Below are positions 35,637-44,418 of a DNA stretch of 64,000 nt, in pieces. Positions within the stretch are counted from its first letter, which is position 1, and each line of letters opens with the position of its first letter. Made by a program: the position numbers and the translations under genes. Where the stretch lies: the NCBI GenBank assembly GCA_023394955.1, contig JAEWZY010000043.1, forward strand, positions 35,672 to 99,671, given 5' to 3'. The notes beneath the pieces were generated by a model, which did no database searches, was not told the DNA's origin, and saw nothing but the letters and a program-made list of their open reading frames with translations. Origin of the DNA: Bacillota bacterium. Its GTDB lineage: Bacteria > Bacillota > UBA4882 > UBA8346.

Positions 35637-36074
35637 TTGGAATACGTAAACCTTCAATTCAACTCTTTTTTACTGTTAATATTAACTGGAATGATCTTAG
35701 GCGGGTTTTTCGATTTATACCGCGTCTTCCGGAGTACAATTAAGGTTAACAAATTAATTGACTCCATTGGTGATTTGTTATTTTGGTTCTTCTCCTTAAT
35801 GCTGCTGGGGCCGATGATTTACTGGAGCACCTGGTTGGAACTGCGGTTTTATGTTTGGTTGGCGATAGGGGCAGGATTGTTTTTTTACTTGATGGTCTTC
35901 AGTCCCAAGTTAATCCGGATTTATCTTAGGTTTTGGAAGACCATTACCTGGGCGCCGCGGCAGTTCACTAATTTGATGCAACGCTTCAAATTTTCGATTG
36001 AAAGATTATCTTTTAGTTTCGGGTTTGGGAAAAATAAGATTCCTGGGGAACAGAGGTCCCCCAGGAATAAATAG
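35637..36074 (+). CDS. yabQ: spore cortex biosynthesis protein YabQ
   Basis: 145 residues, TTG with GGAGGGGA upstream. Four hydrophobic helices with family segments FNSFLLLILTGMILGGFFDLY, IDSIGDLLFWFFSLML, LELRFYVWLAIGAGLFFYL and a basic C-terminus after SPKLIRIYLRFWK. In Bacillus the next gene is divIC; it is absent here, and no S4-domain yabO is seen. Confidence 0.92.
   Translation: MEYVNLQFNSFLLLILTGMILGGFFDLYRVFRSTIKVNKLIDSIGDLLFWFFSLMLLGPMIYWSTWLELRFYVWLAIGAGLFFYLMVFSPKLIRIYLRFWKTITWAPRQFTNLMQRFKFSIERLSFSFGFGKNKIPGEQRSPRNK
36027..36068 (-). terminator. terminator of the CAP-domain gene
   Basis: Stem 36039-36048 with 36059-36068 (perfect 10 bp) inside the last codons of yabQ. On the minus strand it is followed by a T-rich run, so it serves the gene starting at 36738. 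Confidence 0.7.
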
Positions 36075-36075
36075 T

Positions 36076-36738
36076 TTAGTTACCAATGAACATTTGGGTG
36101 AACATTTTTCCATACTGGCTGCCGGAGACGATACCGATACCGATCTGATTAAAGCTGGAATTTAAAATGTTGGCGCGATGCCCGGGGCTATTCATTAAGC
36201 TTTGATGGGCGCTGTCGACAGTCCCCGCGCCGGCTATATTCTCACCTGCAGTGGAGTATTTGACGCCCGCATTTTTCATCATGTCAAAGGGTGAACCATA
36301 AGTGGGCGAGGTGTGTGAAAAATAGTTTTTATCCACCATATCCTGGCTTTTACGCCGGGCTAGGGTTACCAGTTGGGAGTTGACGCTTAACGCCTTCACA
36401 CCTTGTCCGGTTCGGGCTTGGTTTACTAAATTTACCATTTTGGCTTCATCAGCGGTTAGGCCGGTTGATGGAGCGGGAGTGGTTGGGGTGGTAGGAGCCG
36501 GCGCCGGTTTGGTAGGTTGGGTGGGTTGAGTCGGTTGGGCCGGCGTAGACGGCTGAGTCGGCTTGATAGTGTAATAGTAGTTATACTTGGTGCTGTAAGA
36601 ACCGTTATTATAATATTTTTGGCTGGTGGAATATTTTGTGGAGTAATAATTCGTATAAGCCAAAGTCGGAACGGTTCCCACCACTAGAAGGCTGATTACC
36701 AGGATCATGATTACTGCTAATTTAGATGTTCTTTTCAA
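36076..36738 (-). CDS. secreted CAP/SCP-domain protein (YkwD-like)
   Basis: 220 residues from TTG 36738, chosen for AAAGGAG 9 bases upstream; the frame extends further but lacks a better site. Signal peptide (LAVIMILVISLLVVGTVPTLA), a Tyr/Ser/Asn-rich stretch (YSTKYSTSQKYYNNG), a Pro/Thr linker (residues 60-95), then a CAP domain: MVNLVNQARTGQGVKAL, SQDMVDKNYFSHTSP, GENIAGAG and SPGHRANILNSSFNQIGIG. The CAP His and Glu residues are present. YkwD-type proteins are found in spores and cell walls of Firmicutes; function is poorly known. Confidence 0.92.
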   Translation of the reverse strand: MKRTSKLAVIMILVISLLVVGTVPTLAYTNYYSTKYSTSQKYYNNGSYSTKYNYYYTIKPTQPSTPAQPTQPTQPTKPAPAPTTPTTPAPSTGLTADEAKMVNLVNQARTGQGVKALSVNSQLVTLARRKSQDMVDKNYFSHTSPTYGSPFDMMKNAGVKYSTAGENIAGAGTVDSAHQSLMNSPGHRANILNSSFNQIGIGIVSGSQYGKMFTQMFIGN

Positions 36739-37250
36739 TCGAATCTCTCCTTTCGACTTCTCTCTATTTTTTGTAACTGAAACCAATAACCCCCCAAATT
36801 ACCAGACCCACTCCTTTCTGGTAGGATTAGATTTCGCTGGTAGAAACTTAAAACCTTTAGGAAAGTATGGCCAATCCAGGTAAAATTAACAATAGCGTGT
36901 TTTTTTGTTATATTTCGAGGATTTTAAGCATTTCTCCATATCCTGGAGGATTGTTTTAGTTTTACGTGATGGTAAAGTTAACTCAGGTAAAGTGATAACA
37001 TAGGTATTAATCTATTAAGGTTATATATTGGGTCTAAAGGCGATCTTTTGTCCTTTAACAGGAGGGGTAAAGCGAAGCCCTTGTCCCTTTATATCTCCAC
37101 AATAATTTCCAAATAACACAATAAAATTCCCAAAATTATTTATTTTTGTAGGAATTAATTTACAGACACAGAAACTATATATTAGCCTTTTTTCCATAGA
37201 TTTGAAAAAAGAACATGAGGGACAGGGCGAGAAAGGGCTCGTAGTAACAC
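36739..37250. other. intergenic region, 512 bases
   Basis: Lies downstream of the ABC operon and upstream of the CAP gene. A hairpin ACCAGA/TCTGGT near 36801-36822 may belong to the CAP leader. No gene, riboswitch or repeat recognised. Confidence 0.4.
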
Positions 37251-38924
37251 TTAATGATCACACCCATCATGTTCATGGTCATGATCGTGGTGGTGATGCT
37301 GATGTTCATGGTCTGGGTCATAATAAGTAGCTTGATAAACAAACCCGCCGTCGATTCTAGGCCAAAGAAAGGCTGTCCCGTCCTCATTAAAGAGCAGGGG
37401 GCCATTGGTAAGGATCCTGAAATCGCTCTTTTCCTCCGAAAGCCCGATCAATTGATTTTTTAAGTTCAGGTGATAGATTTTGATGGTCCTGGCAAAAACT
37501 TGGCCGATCAAGACCAGGTTTTTTTCTTTTAAATAACGGATACTGGGTTTGACGACTCCAAAAAATTTGGGTTGATCATTCTCCGGAAAATCCAGTTCTT
37601 TAACTGTGTTATCTTTTAAGTCAAGGCAGTGAAGTTGATCGGTAAAGCTAAGCATATATAATTTTTCCCGTCGGCAGTCCCAAATCAGGTCCGTAACTTC
37701 AAATTGTTCAGGGTGTAATTGACGGGTTTGGTTGTTTTTCAAGTCAATCAGATAAAGCAGACTCAATTCTTGGGGGCCGACTTTCTTGGCGGTGATTAAT
37801 CTCATTTCATCCTCCGACCAAGTGGCTATCTCGCCTTCGCCGATGTCAGCCGTGGTTTTCTTCGCTAAATCCATGATTTTTAAATGGCCGTTTTCGGAAA
37901 AAACGATGTAACGCCCATCCGGTGAAAAACGGGGATTATTGAGATTGGTCCCGGTATAAATAATTTGGGGTTTTCGGCCGGTTTTACTGATACTTAAGTA
38001 TGATTGAACCCCGGTTGGTCCGGAAATAGAAGTTGTTTGGCTTAAACCCGCTAAGATAACACCTCTCTCAGGATGCCAATCTCCGGATTTACCGTTTCGA
38101 TCAGGCCAGACAGGGGGGGGGAATAAAAATTGGGCGAATACAACGGCCAACAGAGTTAATAACCAAATACCAATTAAACTTAAAGCCGGTTTGAAACGGC
38201 ATAACCGGATTTTACTCTTGAGGCTCCAATATACTCCGATAAGAGGAGCGAACAGACTGAGGACAGCTAAATAGATAGGTAAAAGTCTCCCAAGGAAGAA
38301 CAACAGCCGGGGCGGGATATCAAACCAAAGATAGTTGGCAGTGATCAGGGTAAATATTTTATTCCAAAGCAAATAAGCTCCGGAAGCCATAACTAGGCTT
38401 AAAAGGGAAATTATCATAAAACGCTCCAAACCTCTGGCTAACAGGCCGGAGAAAAAACTAACGGCATGGACCGTTAAGAGAACTAAGATTAGCCATTCAA
38501 GCCTAATCCCTTTGGGTAAATTCAAAAGGTCCGGGTTTGGCTTTAAAAAAAAGCTGAACGCCACGGACCAACACCCAAAAACGGCCGGTCCGGGAAGGTA
38601 TTTTGCTAGGATAATCGAGCAAGAGGAGATGGGTTTGGTAAGAATAAAGTCTATAGTTTTGCGATCGGCCTCGCTGCTGAAAGACTGTAAGCCATAAACC
38701 ATAATCAGGATAATGCCGGAGAGGAGATAAAGCCAGCTCCCGGTGGCATTTAGTTCAAGGGGCCGCCAACCCGACCTTGAACTCCACCAAATAGCCCCCA
38801 GTAAGAACGGTAAAGGGGCCAGCCAAGCCGGAGCGTTTCTTCGTAATTCATTCCCGGTTAATAATAGAGCGTGATAAAAGTGATTAATAAAAAATCTTCT
38901 ACGATCAAAGAACATTTCAATCAC
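37251..38924 (-). CDS. ABC-2 permease fused to PD40 propeller, His-rich tail
   Basis: 557 residues. The N-terminal 260 residues hold seven hydrophobic segments in the ABC-2 permease pattern (including ADRKTIDFILTKPISSCSIILAKY, typical of this family). After the last helix (ALSLIGIWLLTLLAVVFAQFL) comes a TolB-like propeller with PERGVILAGL, FSPDGRYIVFSENGHLKIMDL, and WDCRREKLYML. Seven helices with the N-terminus inside would put the propeller outside the cytoplasm. The protein ends with HEHQHHHHDHDHEHDGCDH, a likely metal-binding tail. Its start overlaps the stop of the next permease gene, so the three genes are one operon. Confidence 0.75.
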   Translation of the reverse strand: MIEMFFDRRRFFINHFYHALLLTGNELRRNAPAWLAPLPFLLGAIWWSSRSGWRPLELNATGSWLYLLSGIILIMVYGLQSFSSEADRKTIDFILTKPISSCSIILAKYLPGPAVFGCWSVAFSFFLKPNPDLLNLPKGIRLEWLILVLLTVHAVSFFSGLLARGLERFMIISLLSLVMASGAYLLWNKIFTLITANYLWFDIPPRLLFFLGRLLPIYLAVLSLFAPLIGVYWSLKSKIRLCRFKPALSLIGIWLLTLLAVVFAQFLFPPPVWPDRNGKSGDWHPERGVILAGLSQTTSISGPTGVQSYLSISKTGRKPQIIYTGTNLNNPRFSPDGRYIVFSENGHLKIMDLAKKTTADIGEGEIATWSEDEMRLITAKKVGPQELSLLYLIDLKNNQTRQLHPEQFEVTDLIWDCRREKLYMLSFTDQLHCLDLKDNTVKELDFPENDQPKFFGVVKPSIRYLKEKNLVLIGQVFARTIKIYHLNLKNQLIGLSEEKSDFRILTNGPLLFNEDGTAFLWPRIDGGFVYQATYYDPDHEHQHHHHDHDHEHDGCDH

Positions 38925-40549
38925 CTCGAAGGAAGAATGATCCGGCGATAGGTTCCAACAGAATTACTCCCCCAGATTTGATCGCCGCCGGCGTTGATTA
39001 AGATGTCTTGAAATTTCAGATCCTTCAAAGAAGCCTTTAAGGATACTGTTTTATGAGGGACTGAAAAATTGTAGAGCAGAAAATTGTAGCGAAAGCTATT
39101 TCCATGGCTGCGCTCGCTTTTTAAATCGGTAAAAACGGCGATTCGGTAGGTGTCGTCCCCGGAGGGAGCTATCTTGGTCAAAAAGATCGGCCCCGGATCG
39201 GAAGGGGAAGGCAATTTGATCATTTCCACCTTACCGTTGTTAAGATTCATAAAAGCGATTTGCCAAAGGTCGGTAACGGCGGTCACAGTATTCAAACTAG
39301 GATGCCAAAACATAGAGCTGCCGGGGAAAGAAAGGTTGCCTTGAAGTTGATAAAGTTCTTTGGTAGCTACTGAAACGTAAGAAAGCCGGTAGTGATTGAA
39401 TGGTAATGAATTATCCGCTGCTTGAGTTGGGGTTGCTTCCGCGGCAACCAGGAGAACTTCGGAATCAGCGGACCAGAAAGCGAGATCGCCCTTGGTTAAA
39501 GGAAGAGGCTCTTTCTGAGACAGGGACAATACTTTAATAATTCCGTTTTCATTAAAAAGGATCTTCTCTCCGTTGGGGGACCATAGTAATTTGGAAAGTA
39601 GATTACCATCGCCTTTTTCGCCTTGATATATAAGGGTGGGAGTTTCGCCCCGTCGGGCTATTCCCAATCTACCCCTAACGTCGGTCAAGGCATAAAGATC
39701 GCCTTGGGGCTGTTTGCAAATGTCTACCGCGAAGAAGGGCTCTTCGGACCCGTTCAGGCAAGCCGCTATCGATTGAAAGGGGCGAATCTCCGGACGGTTA
39801 ATATGATTAACGATATTAATCATCACGGGAATAAGGAGGAGTAAGAAATATATTTTAATCCCGGAAATTAATCGCCTTAAAGAATGATTGAAGAGATTAG
39901 CATGGATTATAACTAATAATGCTTTGCATATCAAAACCAACAGGATAAAGGTAAAGGTTAGTATCGCTAAAATAAAAGAAACGCCACCGTCAACCGGAGT
40001 TAAATATAATAAGGTTAAAAATTGGAGCCATCCATAGAAAAACCAGGTTGTACCCAGGATGGAGACGAAGATGGCGGCGAGCAATTTTTTAGGTCCTTTG
40101 ACCCAAGCGCTTACAGTAAAACTAAAACTATAGACGACTATTACCAATAATAGATAGGTTGAAAATGAAAAACTAGCGATATTGAACAAATCCGGCCATT
40201 GGATCAAATCAGGAACCAAGGCCAGCTGCCAGAGGACTGTTAACGGCAAAAGCGCTATTAAACCGCTGAAGAATTTCGAGATTATAATTTGAGATACGGC
40301 CACCGGTTTAGTTAATAAAAAGTCCCGGGTTTGGCCGTTTTCTTCCAAATCAAAGGCTTGTAAAGCATAGGAAAAAGCCAGGGAGACCGGGATCGCGATT
40401 GCAAAATTTTGGGCCCAGGTTCCCGAGAGCAGTTGGGCTAGAATTTTTTGAAATGTAAAAGCCCCCATAATCATTAACAAAGGAAATAGATAGATAAAAG
40501 CGTTTTGGCGCAGTTCTTTTTTGAATAAGGTAATAACCGGATTAGTCAT
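38921..40549 (-). CDS. ABC-2 permease fused to PD40 propeller
   Basis: 542 residues with the same design as its neighbour: seven hydrophobic segments (residues 15-245) with FDLEENGQTRDFLLTKPVAVSQ, followed by a propeller with ALTDVRGRLGIARRG, LLWSPNGEKILFNENGIIKVL, LAFWSADSEVLLVA and FWHPSLNTVTAVTDLWQIAF. No His-rich tail. The ATPase gene overlaps its start by 8 bases. Two related permeases and one ATPase suggest a heterodimeric exporter; the propellers may bind ligand or substrate outside. Confidence 0.75.
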   Translation of the reverse strand: MTNPVITLFKKELRQNAFIYLFPLLMIMGAFTFQKILAQLLSGTWAQNFAIAIPVSLAFSYALQAFDLEENGQTRDFLLTKPVAVSQIIISKFFSGLIALLPLTVLWQLALVPDLIQWPDLFNIASFSFSTYLLLVIVVYSFSFTVSAWVKGPKKLLAAIFVSILGTTWFFYGWLQFLTLLYLTPVDGGVSFILAILTFTFILLVLICKALLVIIHANLFNHSLRRLISGIKIYFLLLLIPVMINIVNHINRPEIRPFQSIAACLNGSEEPFFAVDICKQPQGDLYALTDVRGRLGIARRGETPTLIYQGEKGDGNLLSKLLWSPNGEKILFNENGIIKVLSLSQKEPLPLTKGDLAFWSADSEVLLVAAEATPTQAADNSLPFNHYRLSYVSVATKELYQLQGNLSFPGSSMFWHPSLNTVTAVTDLWQIAFMNLNNGKVEMIKLPSPSDPGPIFLTKIAPSGDDTYRIAVFTDLKSERSHGNSFRYNFLLYNFSVPHKTVSLKASLKDLKFQDILINAGGDQIWGSNSVGTYRRIILPSR

Positions 40550-41408
40550 GGTTCTTCCCCCTCATGCAATAAAAGAAGAAAGCTTCTTCCAAGGAAACCT
40601 CGGGAATTACTTCTTCCGAAGTAGCTGCGATCTCCGATAAACTTTCAGTAGGAACTAACAAGAAATCCTGAGTTGGGTCTTGATTTAAAGGAACTGCCTC
40701 AATTGAACCGAAATCAGCGCCTTTTTTAGCCTTAATTTTAGCAATCCCCTTTCGAATCTCATCGATCCGTCCCACCGTCTGGATCTTACCATTATGAAGA
40801 ATCGCTCCTTGATGGGCTGTACTTTGAACATCCGCTAAAATGTGAGTTGAAAAAAAGACCGTCCTGCCTTCTAGATTGAAGTCTTTCAGAACAATTTGCA
40901 TAAACTCGTATTGGGCCAGGGGATCAAGGCCATTCATGGGTTCGTCGAGGATTAACAGATCCGGTTGGGGCGCCAGGGCCAAGATTAAGGCCAGTTTAAC
41001 GGTTTGGCCTTTAGAGAGGGTCTTGATTTTGGACCCAGAGTCTAACTGGAAACGTTCCAGATACTTGTTGACCAGACCGTCGTCCCAACGTTCGTATAAA
41101 GCCTTACAAAATTTAATCATGGCGGAGACCGTCATCCACCCATATAATCCTTGATCTTCTGAAACATAACCGATGCGTTGGCGTAATTGAGGCCCGATTT
41201 GATAGGGCTCTGCGCCTAACACCTTAATATCGCCGCTGGTTTTGGGGGTTAAACCCAATAAAGAACGTATTAAAGTGGTTTTGCCAGCCCCATTAGTTCC
41301 TAAAAGAGCGAAAATCGTCCCTGAGGGAACTTCCAAGTTTATTCCTTGAAGGACTTTTTTGGAACCATAATTTTTGAATAAATTAGAACAGGATATAGCC
41401 GGAACCAT
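40542..41408 (-). CDS. ABC transporter ATP-binding protein
   Basis: 288 residues with Walker A GTNGAGKTT, Q-loop YVSEDQGLYGW, signature LSKGQTVKLAL, Walker B LLILDEPMNGLD and H-loop FFSTHI. The signature starts LSKGQ rather than LSGGQ, as in CcmA/NatA-type ATPases of ABC-2 exporters. Start is preceded by GGGAGGG. First gene of the three-gene operon; it powers the two propeller-bearing permeases. Confidence 0.95.
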   Translation of the reverse strand: MVPAISCSNLFKNYGSKKVLQGINLEVPSGTIFALLGTNGAGKTTLIRSLLGLTPKTSGDIKVLGAEPYQIGPQLRQRIGYVSEDQGLYGWMTVSAMIKFCKALYERWDDGLVNKYLERFQLDSGSKIKTLSKGQTVKLALILALAPQPDLLILDEPMNGLDPLAQYEFMQIVLKDFNLEGRTVFFSTHILADVQSTAHQGAILHNGKIQTVGRIDEIRKGIAKIKAKKGADFGSIEAVPLNQDPTQDFLLVPTESLSEIAATSEEVIPEVSLEEAFFFYCMRGKNHD

Positions 41409-41580
41409 TTTGACCCTCCCTATTTAATAAAAATAATGGCAAAGATTGCAATGGTAATATTTCTACATTGCGCCAAAAAATCCTATTTAATCTTTCCGGA
41501 GATCGTTAACAACTTATTTAAACAGAAAAAGGCCAGTTTGTAATTCAATCAGAATTTTTGGATCATTTTGTTAAAAAGTA

Positions 41581-41609
41581 TTGACATACGTATTATTTGG
41601 GCGTAATCT
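41581..41609 (+). promoter_or_regulatory. sigma-A promoter of hicAB
   Basis: TTGACA (41581-41586), 17-base spacer, TAATCT (41604-41609). Predicted start near 41616, five bases before the AGGAGG of hicA. Confidence 0.8.
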
Positions 41610-41634
41610 AATTATATTAGAGGAGGAAACAAGG

Positions 41635-41823
41635 GTGACCATTAGAGAACTATTGAAAATATTATATAAACATGGTTGGATGCCGGTTGAGGCGAGAACT
41701 AAAGGATCTCACATTCAACTTAAACATCCCACTAAACCCGGCAAAGTAACGGTTCCGAATCATAAAGGCGACCTTGCTTCTGGAACAATCAACAGTATAT
41801 TAAAACAAGCGGGGTTAAAATAA
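41635..41823 (+). CDS. hicA: HicA mRNA interferase toxin
   Basis: 62 residues from GTG 41635 with AGGAGG 8 bases upstream; the frame is open to TTG 41581 but that would cover the promoter. The dsRBD-like fold is visible: RELLKILYKHGW, TKGSHIQLKHPTKPGKVTVP and the ending GTINSILKQAGL. His26 in GSH is the catalytic residue. HicA cleaves mRNA; HicB encoded 33 bp downstream neutralises it. Confidence 0.94.
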   Translation: MTIRELLKILYKHGWMPVEARTKGSHIQLKHPTKPGKVTVPNHKGDLASGTINSILKQAGLK

Positions 41824-41856
41824 ATTCTGCTTGCCATCTTAGAAAGGAGAGTTATT

Positions 41857-42288
41857 ATGCGTAAACTTACTTATTTAGCAGTGTTTGAACCAACTGAAAC
41901 AGGGTACAGTGTGTATTTTTCCGATCTCCCTGGTTGCGTGAGTTGTGGAGCGAATTTTGAAGAGGCGCAAAAACAAGCGGCCGAAGCGTTAGGATTGCAC
42001 ATTTACGGCATGGAAAAAGACGGGGACGAAATACCTATACCATCTAAAATACCGCAAATAGACCCTGAAACGGCAGCAGGCTATATAGTATCACCTGTTG
42101 CTGTTTTCCCTGATATTGTAAAAAACGAACTAGATAACAGAGCGGTTAAAACAAACTTAACTATACCGGCATGGCTGAAAGAGTTAGCCGAAGCGGAAGA
42201 AGTTAATTATTCAAAGGTATTTCAAGCAGCGCTTATGGACTATTTGGGCGTATCGCAACCACCTAGACCTAATCATGAACAAAAATAA
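41857..42288 (+). CDS. hicB: HicB antitoxin
   Basis: 143 residues. N-terminal partially degraded RNase-H-like domain (YLAVFEPTETGYSVYFSDLPGC, EEAQKQAAEALGLHIYGMEKDG) and a C-terminal DNA-binding module (IPAWLKELAEAEEVNYSKVFQAALMDYLG) of the ribbon-helix-helix type. It binds HicA and represses its own promoter. Confidence 0.94.
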   Translation: MRKLTYLAVFEPTETGYSVYFSDLPGCVSCGANFEEAQKQAAEALGLHIYGMEKDGDEIPIPSKIPQIDPETAAGYIVSPVAVFPDIVKNELDNRAVKTNLTIPAWLKELAEAEEVNYSKVFQAALMDYLGVSQPPRPNHEQK

Positions 42289-42320
42289 TCTAATAAAAGA
42301 TTAATGAATAAATAATTAAG

Positions 42321-42346
42321 CCAGGGAATAAGGCCCTGGTTTTTAT
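42321..42346 (+). terminator. terminator of hicAB
   Basis: Stem CCAGGG/CCCTGG (42321-42326 with 42334-42339) followed by a T-run. Confidence 0.85.
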
Positions 42347-42373
42347 TATTTTTTCCCCTGCAAAGTATCGGCA

Positions 42374-42496
42374 TCATTTTTTTAGGATACAATCTTTCCC
42401 AACCTTTTTGTAATCTAGTTTTTGAATGTTACCATATAGACTGATCATTGCGGCTTCGAAATTATTTCCATCAATAAAAACCATGACTCTATACAT
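42374..42496 (-). pseudogene. NYN-domain (DUF88) protein, N-terminal fragment
   Basis: A 40-codon frame with a good ribosome site (GGAGG, 6 bases before ATG) reads MYRVMVFIDGNNFEAAMISL then KLDYKKVGK, which matches the first strand and helix of NYN-domain RNases (FIDGxN). It stops at a TGA just past an A7 tract. The full domain is about 150 residues, so this is a truncated remnant; whether a short peptide is made is unknown. Confidence 0.5.
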
Positions 42497-42663
42497 GGGC
42501 CACCTCCAAAGAAAAAGCGCTTTACTTGGCCTCTAAAGTTAAAAACTCCGCTTAGCGCGGGGTTTCATTTTATAAAAGTCAATAAAATCAATAGTACGGT
42601 ATAAAATTGGGGTAATTTTGGGGGAATTAAAAATCAGGTATTCGCCGGAAGTAATGATAATAT

Positions 42664-42738
42664 TGGAGCTGGCGATGGGAATTGAACCCGCAACCTGCGG
42701 TTTACGATACCGCTGCTCTACCATTGAGCTACGCCAGC
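42664..42738 (-). tRNA. tRNA-Thr (CGT)
   Basis: Acceptor GCTGGCG/CGCCAGC, D-arm GCTC-AATGGTA-GAGC, anticodon stem GCGGT/ACCGC with loop ATCGTAA (anticodon CGT), T-arm GCGGG-TTCAATT-CCCAT (one mismatch), and an encoded CCA end. Confidence 0.93.
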
Positions 42739-42859
42739 TTGAAAATAAACTATATGTGTTAAATCGTTATTAATTTTAACATATCCCAAATGGTAAATCA
42801 ATCGAAACCTAAGGGACTAAAAAACTTCTAGAGATATCCTAGAAGCGCTTGAATCAATA

Positions 42860-42934
42860 TGGAGCGGGCGACGGGATTCGAACCCGCGGTCCTCGGCTTG
42901 GGAAGCCGATGCTCTACCACTGAGCCACACCCGC
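42860..42934 (-). tRNA. tRNA-Gly (CCC)
   Basis: Acceptor GCGGGTG/CGCCCGC, anticodon stem TCGGC/GCCGA with loop TTCCCAA (anticodon CCC), T-arm GCGGG-TTCGAAT-CCCGT, encoded CCA. Lies 121 bp upstream of the tRNA-Thr on the same strand. Confidence 0.96.
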
Positions 42935-43200
42935 ATTGCAGATAATATTATAACCAATTTAAAGTGAAAAAGCAAGCCTGAGAAGTGAATGTAACGTTCC
43001 AAATAAAAGAAAAAGGTGATAAAGTTACAAGGTTATGATTGTTAAATCCAATTTATTTAAAAAAGGCTTTTAGCAAGAAATTTAACTTAAAAAGTATAAC
43101 TTGTTAAAAGGATTTTTTAAATTTTAGTCGAACAATGAGGCTGTAAAGCATATCAATTAGAAAAGCATACTTTAAGCTACTTAAACTAGGAGGTGTCCCC

Positions 43201-43371
43201 ATGAGTTACAATATTAATGATGAATGCATCAACTGCGGCGCTTGCCAACCGGAATGCCCGGTTGACGCTATCAGCGAGGGTTCCGACAAATATGTGATCG
43301 ACCCGAGCAAATGCATTGACTGCGGCGCATGCGCCGATGTATGTCCGGTCGGAGCGCCGAACCAAGAGTAA
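43201..43371 (+). CDS. 2x[4Fe-4S] ferredoxin
   Basis: 56 residues, ATG behind AGGAGGTG. Two full cluster motifs: CINCGACQPECP (Cys 9, 12, 15, 19) and CIDCGACADVCP (Cys 38, 41, 44, 48), the clostridial ferredoxin pattern in which the fourth Cys of each serves the opposite cluster. A low-potential electron carrier for anaerobic metabolism. Monogenic, followed by its own terminator. Confidence 0.97.
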   Translation: MSYNINDECINCGACQPECPVDAISEGSDKYVIDPSKCIDCGACADVCPVGAPNQE

Positions 43372-43378
43372 GTTTAAG

Positions 43379-43408
43379 AAGGCTGTCTTGAAGGAGACGG
43401 CCTTTTTT
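43379..43408 (+). terminator. terminator of the ferredoxin gene
   Basis: Ten-base stem AAGGCTGTCT/AGACGGCCTT (one G-T pair) and a T6 run. Confidence 0.88.
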
Positions 43409-43497
43409 CTTAAACCACGGAGGACTTTGGAATTACGTTCAGGGGTCCCGCTTTATTTTATAAAGCTTGCATCAATAGTGTATTAAGCAAGCAGGGA

Positions 43498-43683
43498 TTA
43501 AAGAACCATCGGCGTAGATAAATCTATCTCGTCAATGGCTTTCTCTTCCACATATTCCGCGATCAGCCTCGAAATTACTTCGGTAAGAGTACGGCGCTCA
43601 TAAAAAGATATTTGGCGTAGTTTTTCATAGAGTTCGATATTGATTCGAACGTGTAAGTCCTTTTTTTTACTGGTTTCTTTCAT
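43498..43683 (-). CDS. ribbon-helix-helix (CopG/Arc-like) protein
   Basis: 61 residues: DLHVRINIELYEKLRQISFYERRTLTEVISRLIAEYVEEKA fits the RHH strand followed by two helices with the T-x-x-E-x-I pattern. No strong ribosome site is seen. It may be an autonomous DNA-binding protein or an orphan antitoxin; no toxin lies beside it. Confidence 0.6.
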   Translation of the reverse strand: MKETSKKKDLHVRINIELYEKLRQISFYERRTLTEVISRLIAEYVEEKAIDEIDLSTPMVL

Positions 43684-43853
43684 ATGTTAAGTATAAACCG
43701 AACCGGAGTTTATTATTCACCCGGCGGTGATTGAGTCCGTTCTTTGTTTAAGCTTCTTTGGCCAATACTTCAATCACTTTCCGGATCGGACAGTTGATGT
43801 CCTCGGGCAATTTCCGGACTGGATAACATAAATTTGACGCAAATCCCTAAAGA

Positions 43854-44312
43854 TTAGATCGCAAAGACGTGTTGACCGATTTGCTGAATGATCTTGCGTG
43901 TCCAGACGTAGGATTTTGCGCCGACTTTGGCTGGGTTGAAAAAGAAGATCGCCCCTCCGGAAGGGTCCCAACCGCTTAAGGCGGCATTAGCCGCCTTGCG
44001 GGCCGATTCGGTTGGGGGACGGTTCACCATCCCGTTACTGACCGATTCGAAAGCCCGAGGCTCATAGATCACACCGGCTAAGGTATTGGGAAAGTCCGAG
44101 CTTTGAATTCTGTTTAAAATCACTGCGCCGACAGCGACTTGGCCGGTGTAAGGTTCCGCTTCGGCTTCAGCCCTGATTACCCGGGCCAGCAATTCGGTGT
44201 CCCCGGTTTTTCGGGAATAGCTTTCTTTAGCTGTTTGTGAATAAACAGAGATCGTAATTATTAACCCAAAGGTTACTAAAACCCAGCGCCATTTTTGGAA
44301 ATAGACCCGCAA
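43854..44312 (-). CDS. SleB-type cell-wall/cortex hydrolase
   Basis: 152 residues, with TTG 44312 chosen (GAGGAG 8 bases upstream; TTG 44315 and GTG 44321 possible). A signal-type helix (WVLVTFGLIITISVYSQ) precedes the hydrolase_2 domain: ELLARVIRAEAEAEPYTGQV with the catalytic Glu, AVGAVILNRIQSSDFPNTLA, GVIYEPRAFESVSNG and ALSGWDPSGGAIFFFNPAK. Lacks the N-terminal peptidoglycan-binding domain of SleB, resembling CwlJ in size but SleB in signal peptide. Likely acts on spore cortex. Confidence 0.9.
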   Translation of the reverse strand: MRVYFQKWRWVLVTFGLIITISVYSQTAKESYSRKTGDTELLARVIRAEAEAEPYTGQVAVGAVILNRIQSSDFPNTLAGVIYEPRAFESVSNGMVNRPPTESARKAANAALSGWDPSGGAIFFFNPAKVGAKSYVWTRKIIQQIGQHVFAI

Positions 44313-44418
44313 CAACCTCACTCCTCATCAAATGGTTAGTTTTAAAGTTTTAAACTGTAAAAAAGCAGATTTATTATTCCATTGGCGGGTGAGGATCATA
44401 CCTTGTCTGCAAATGATT

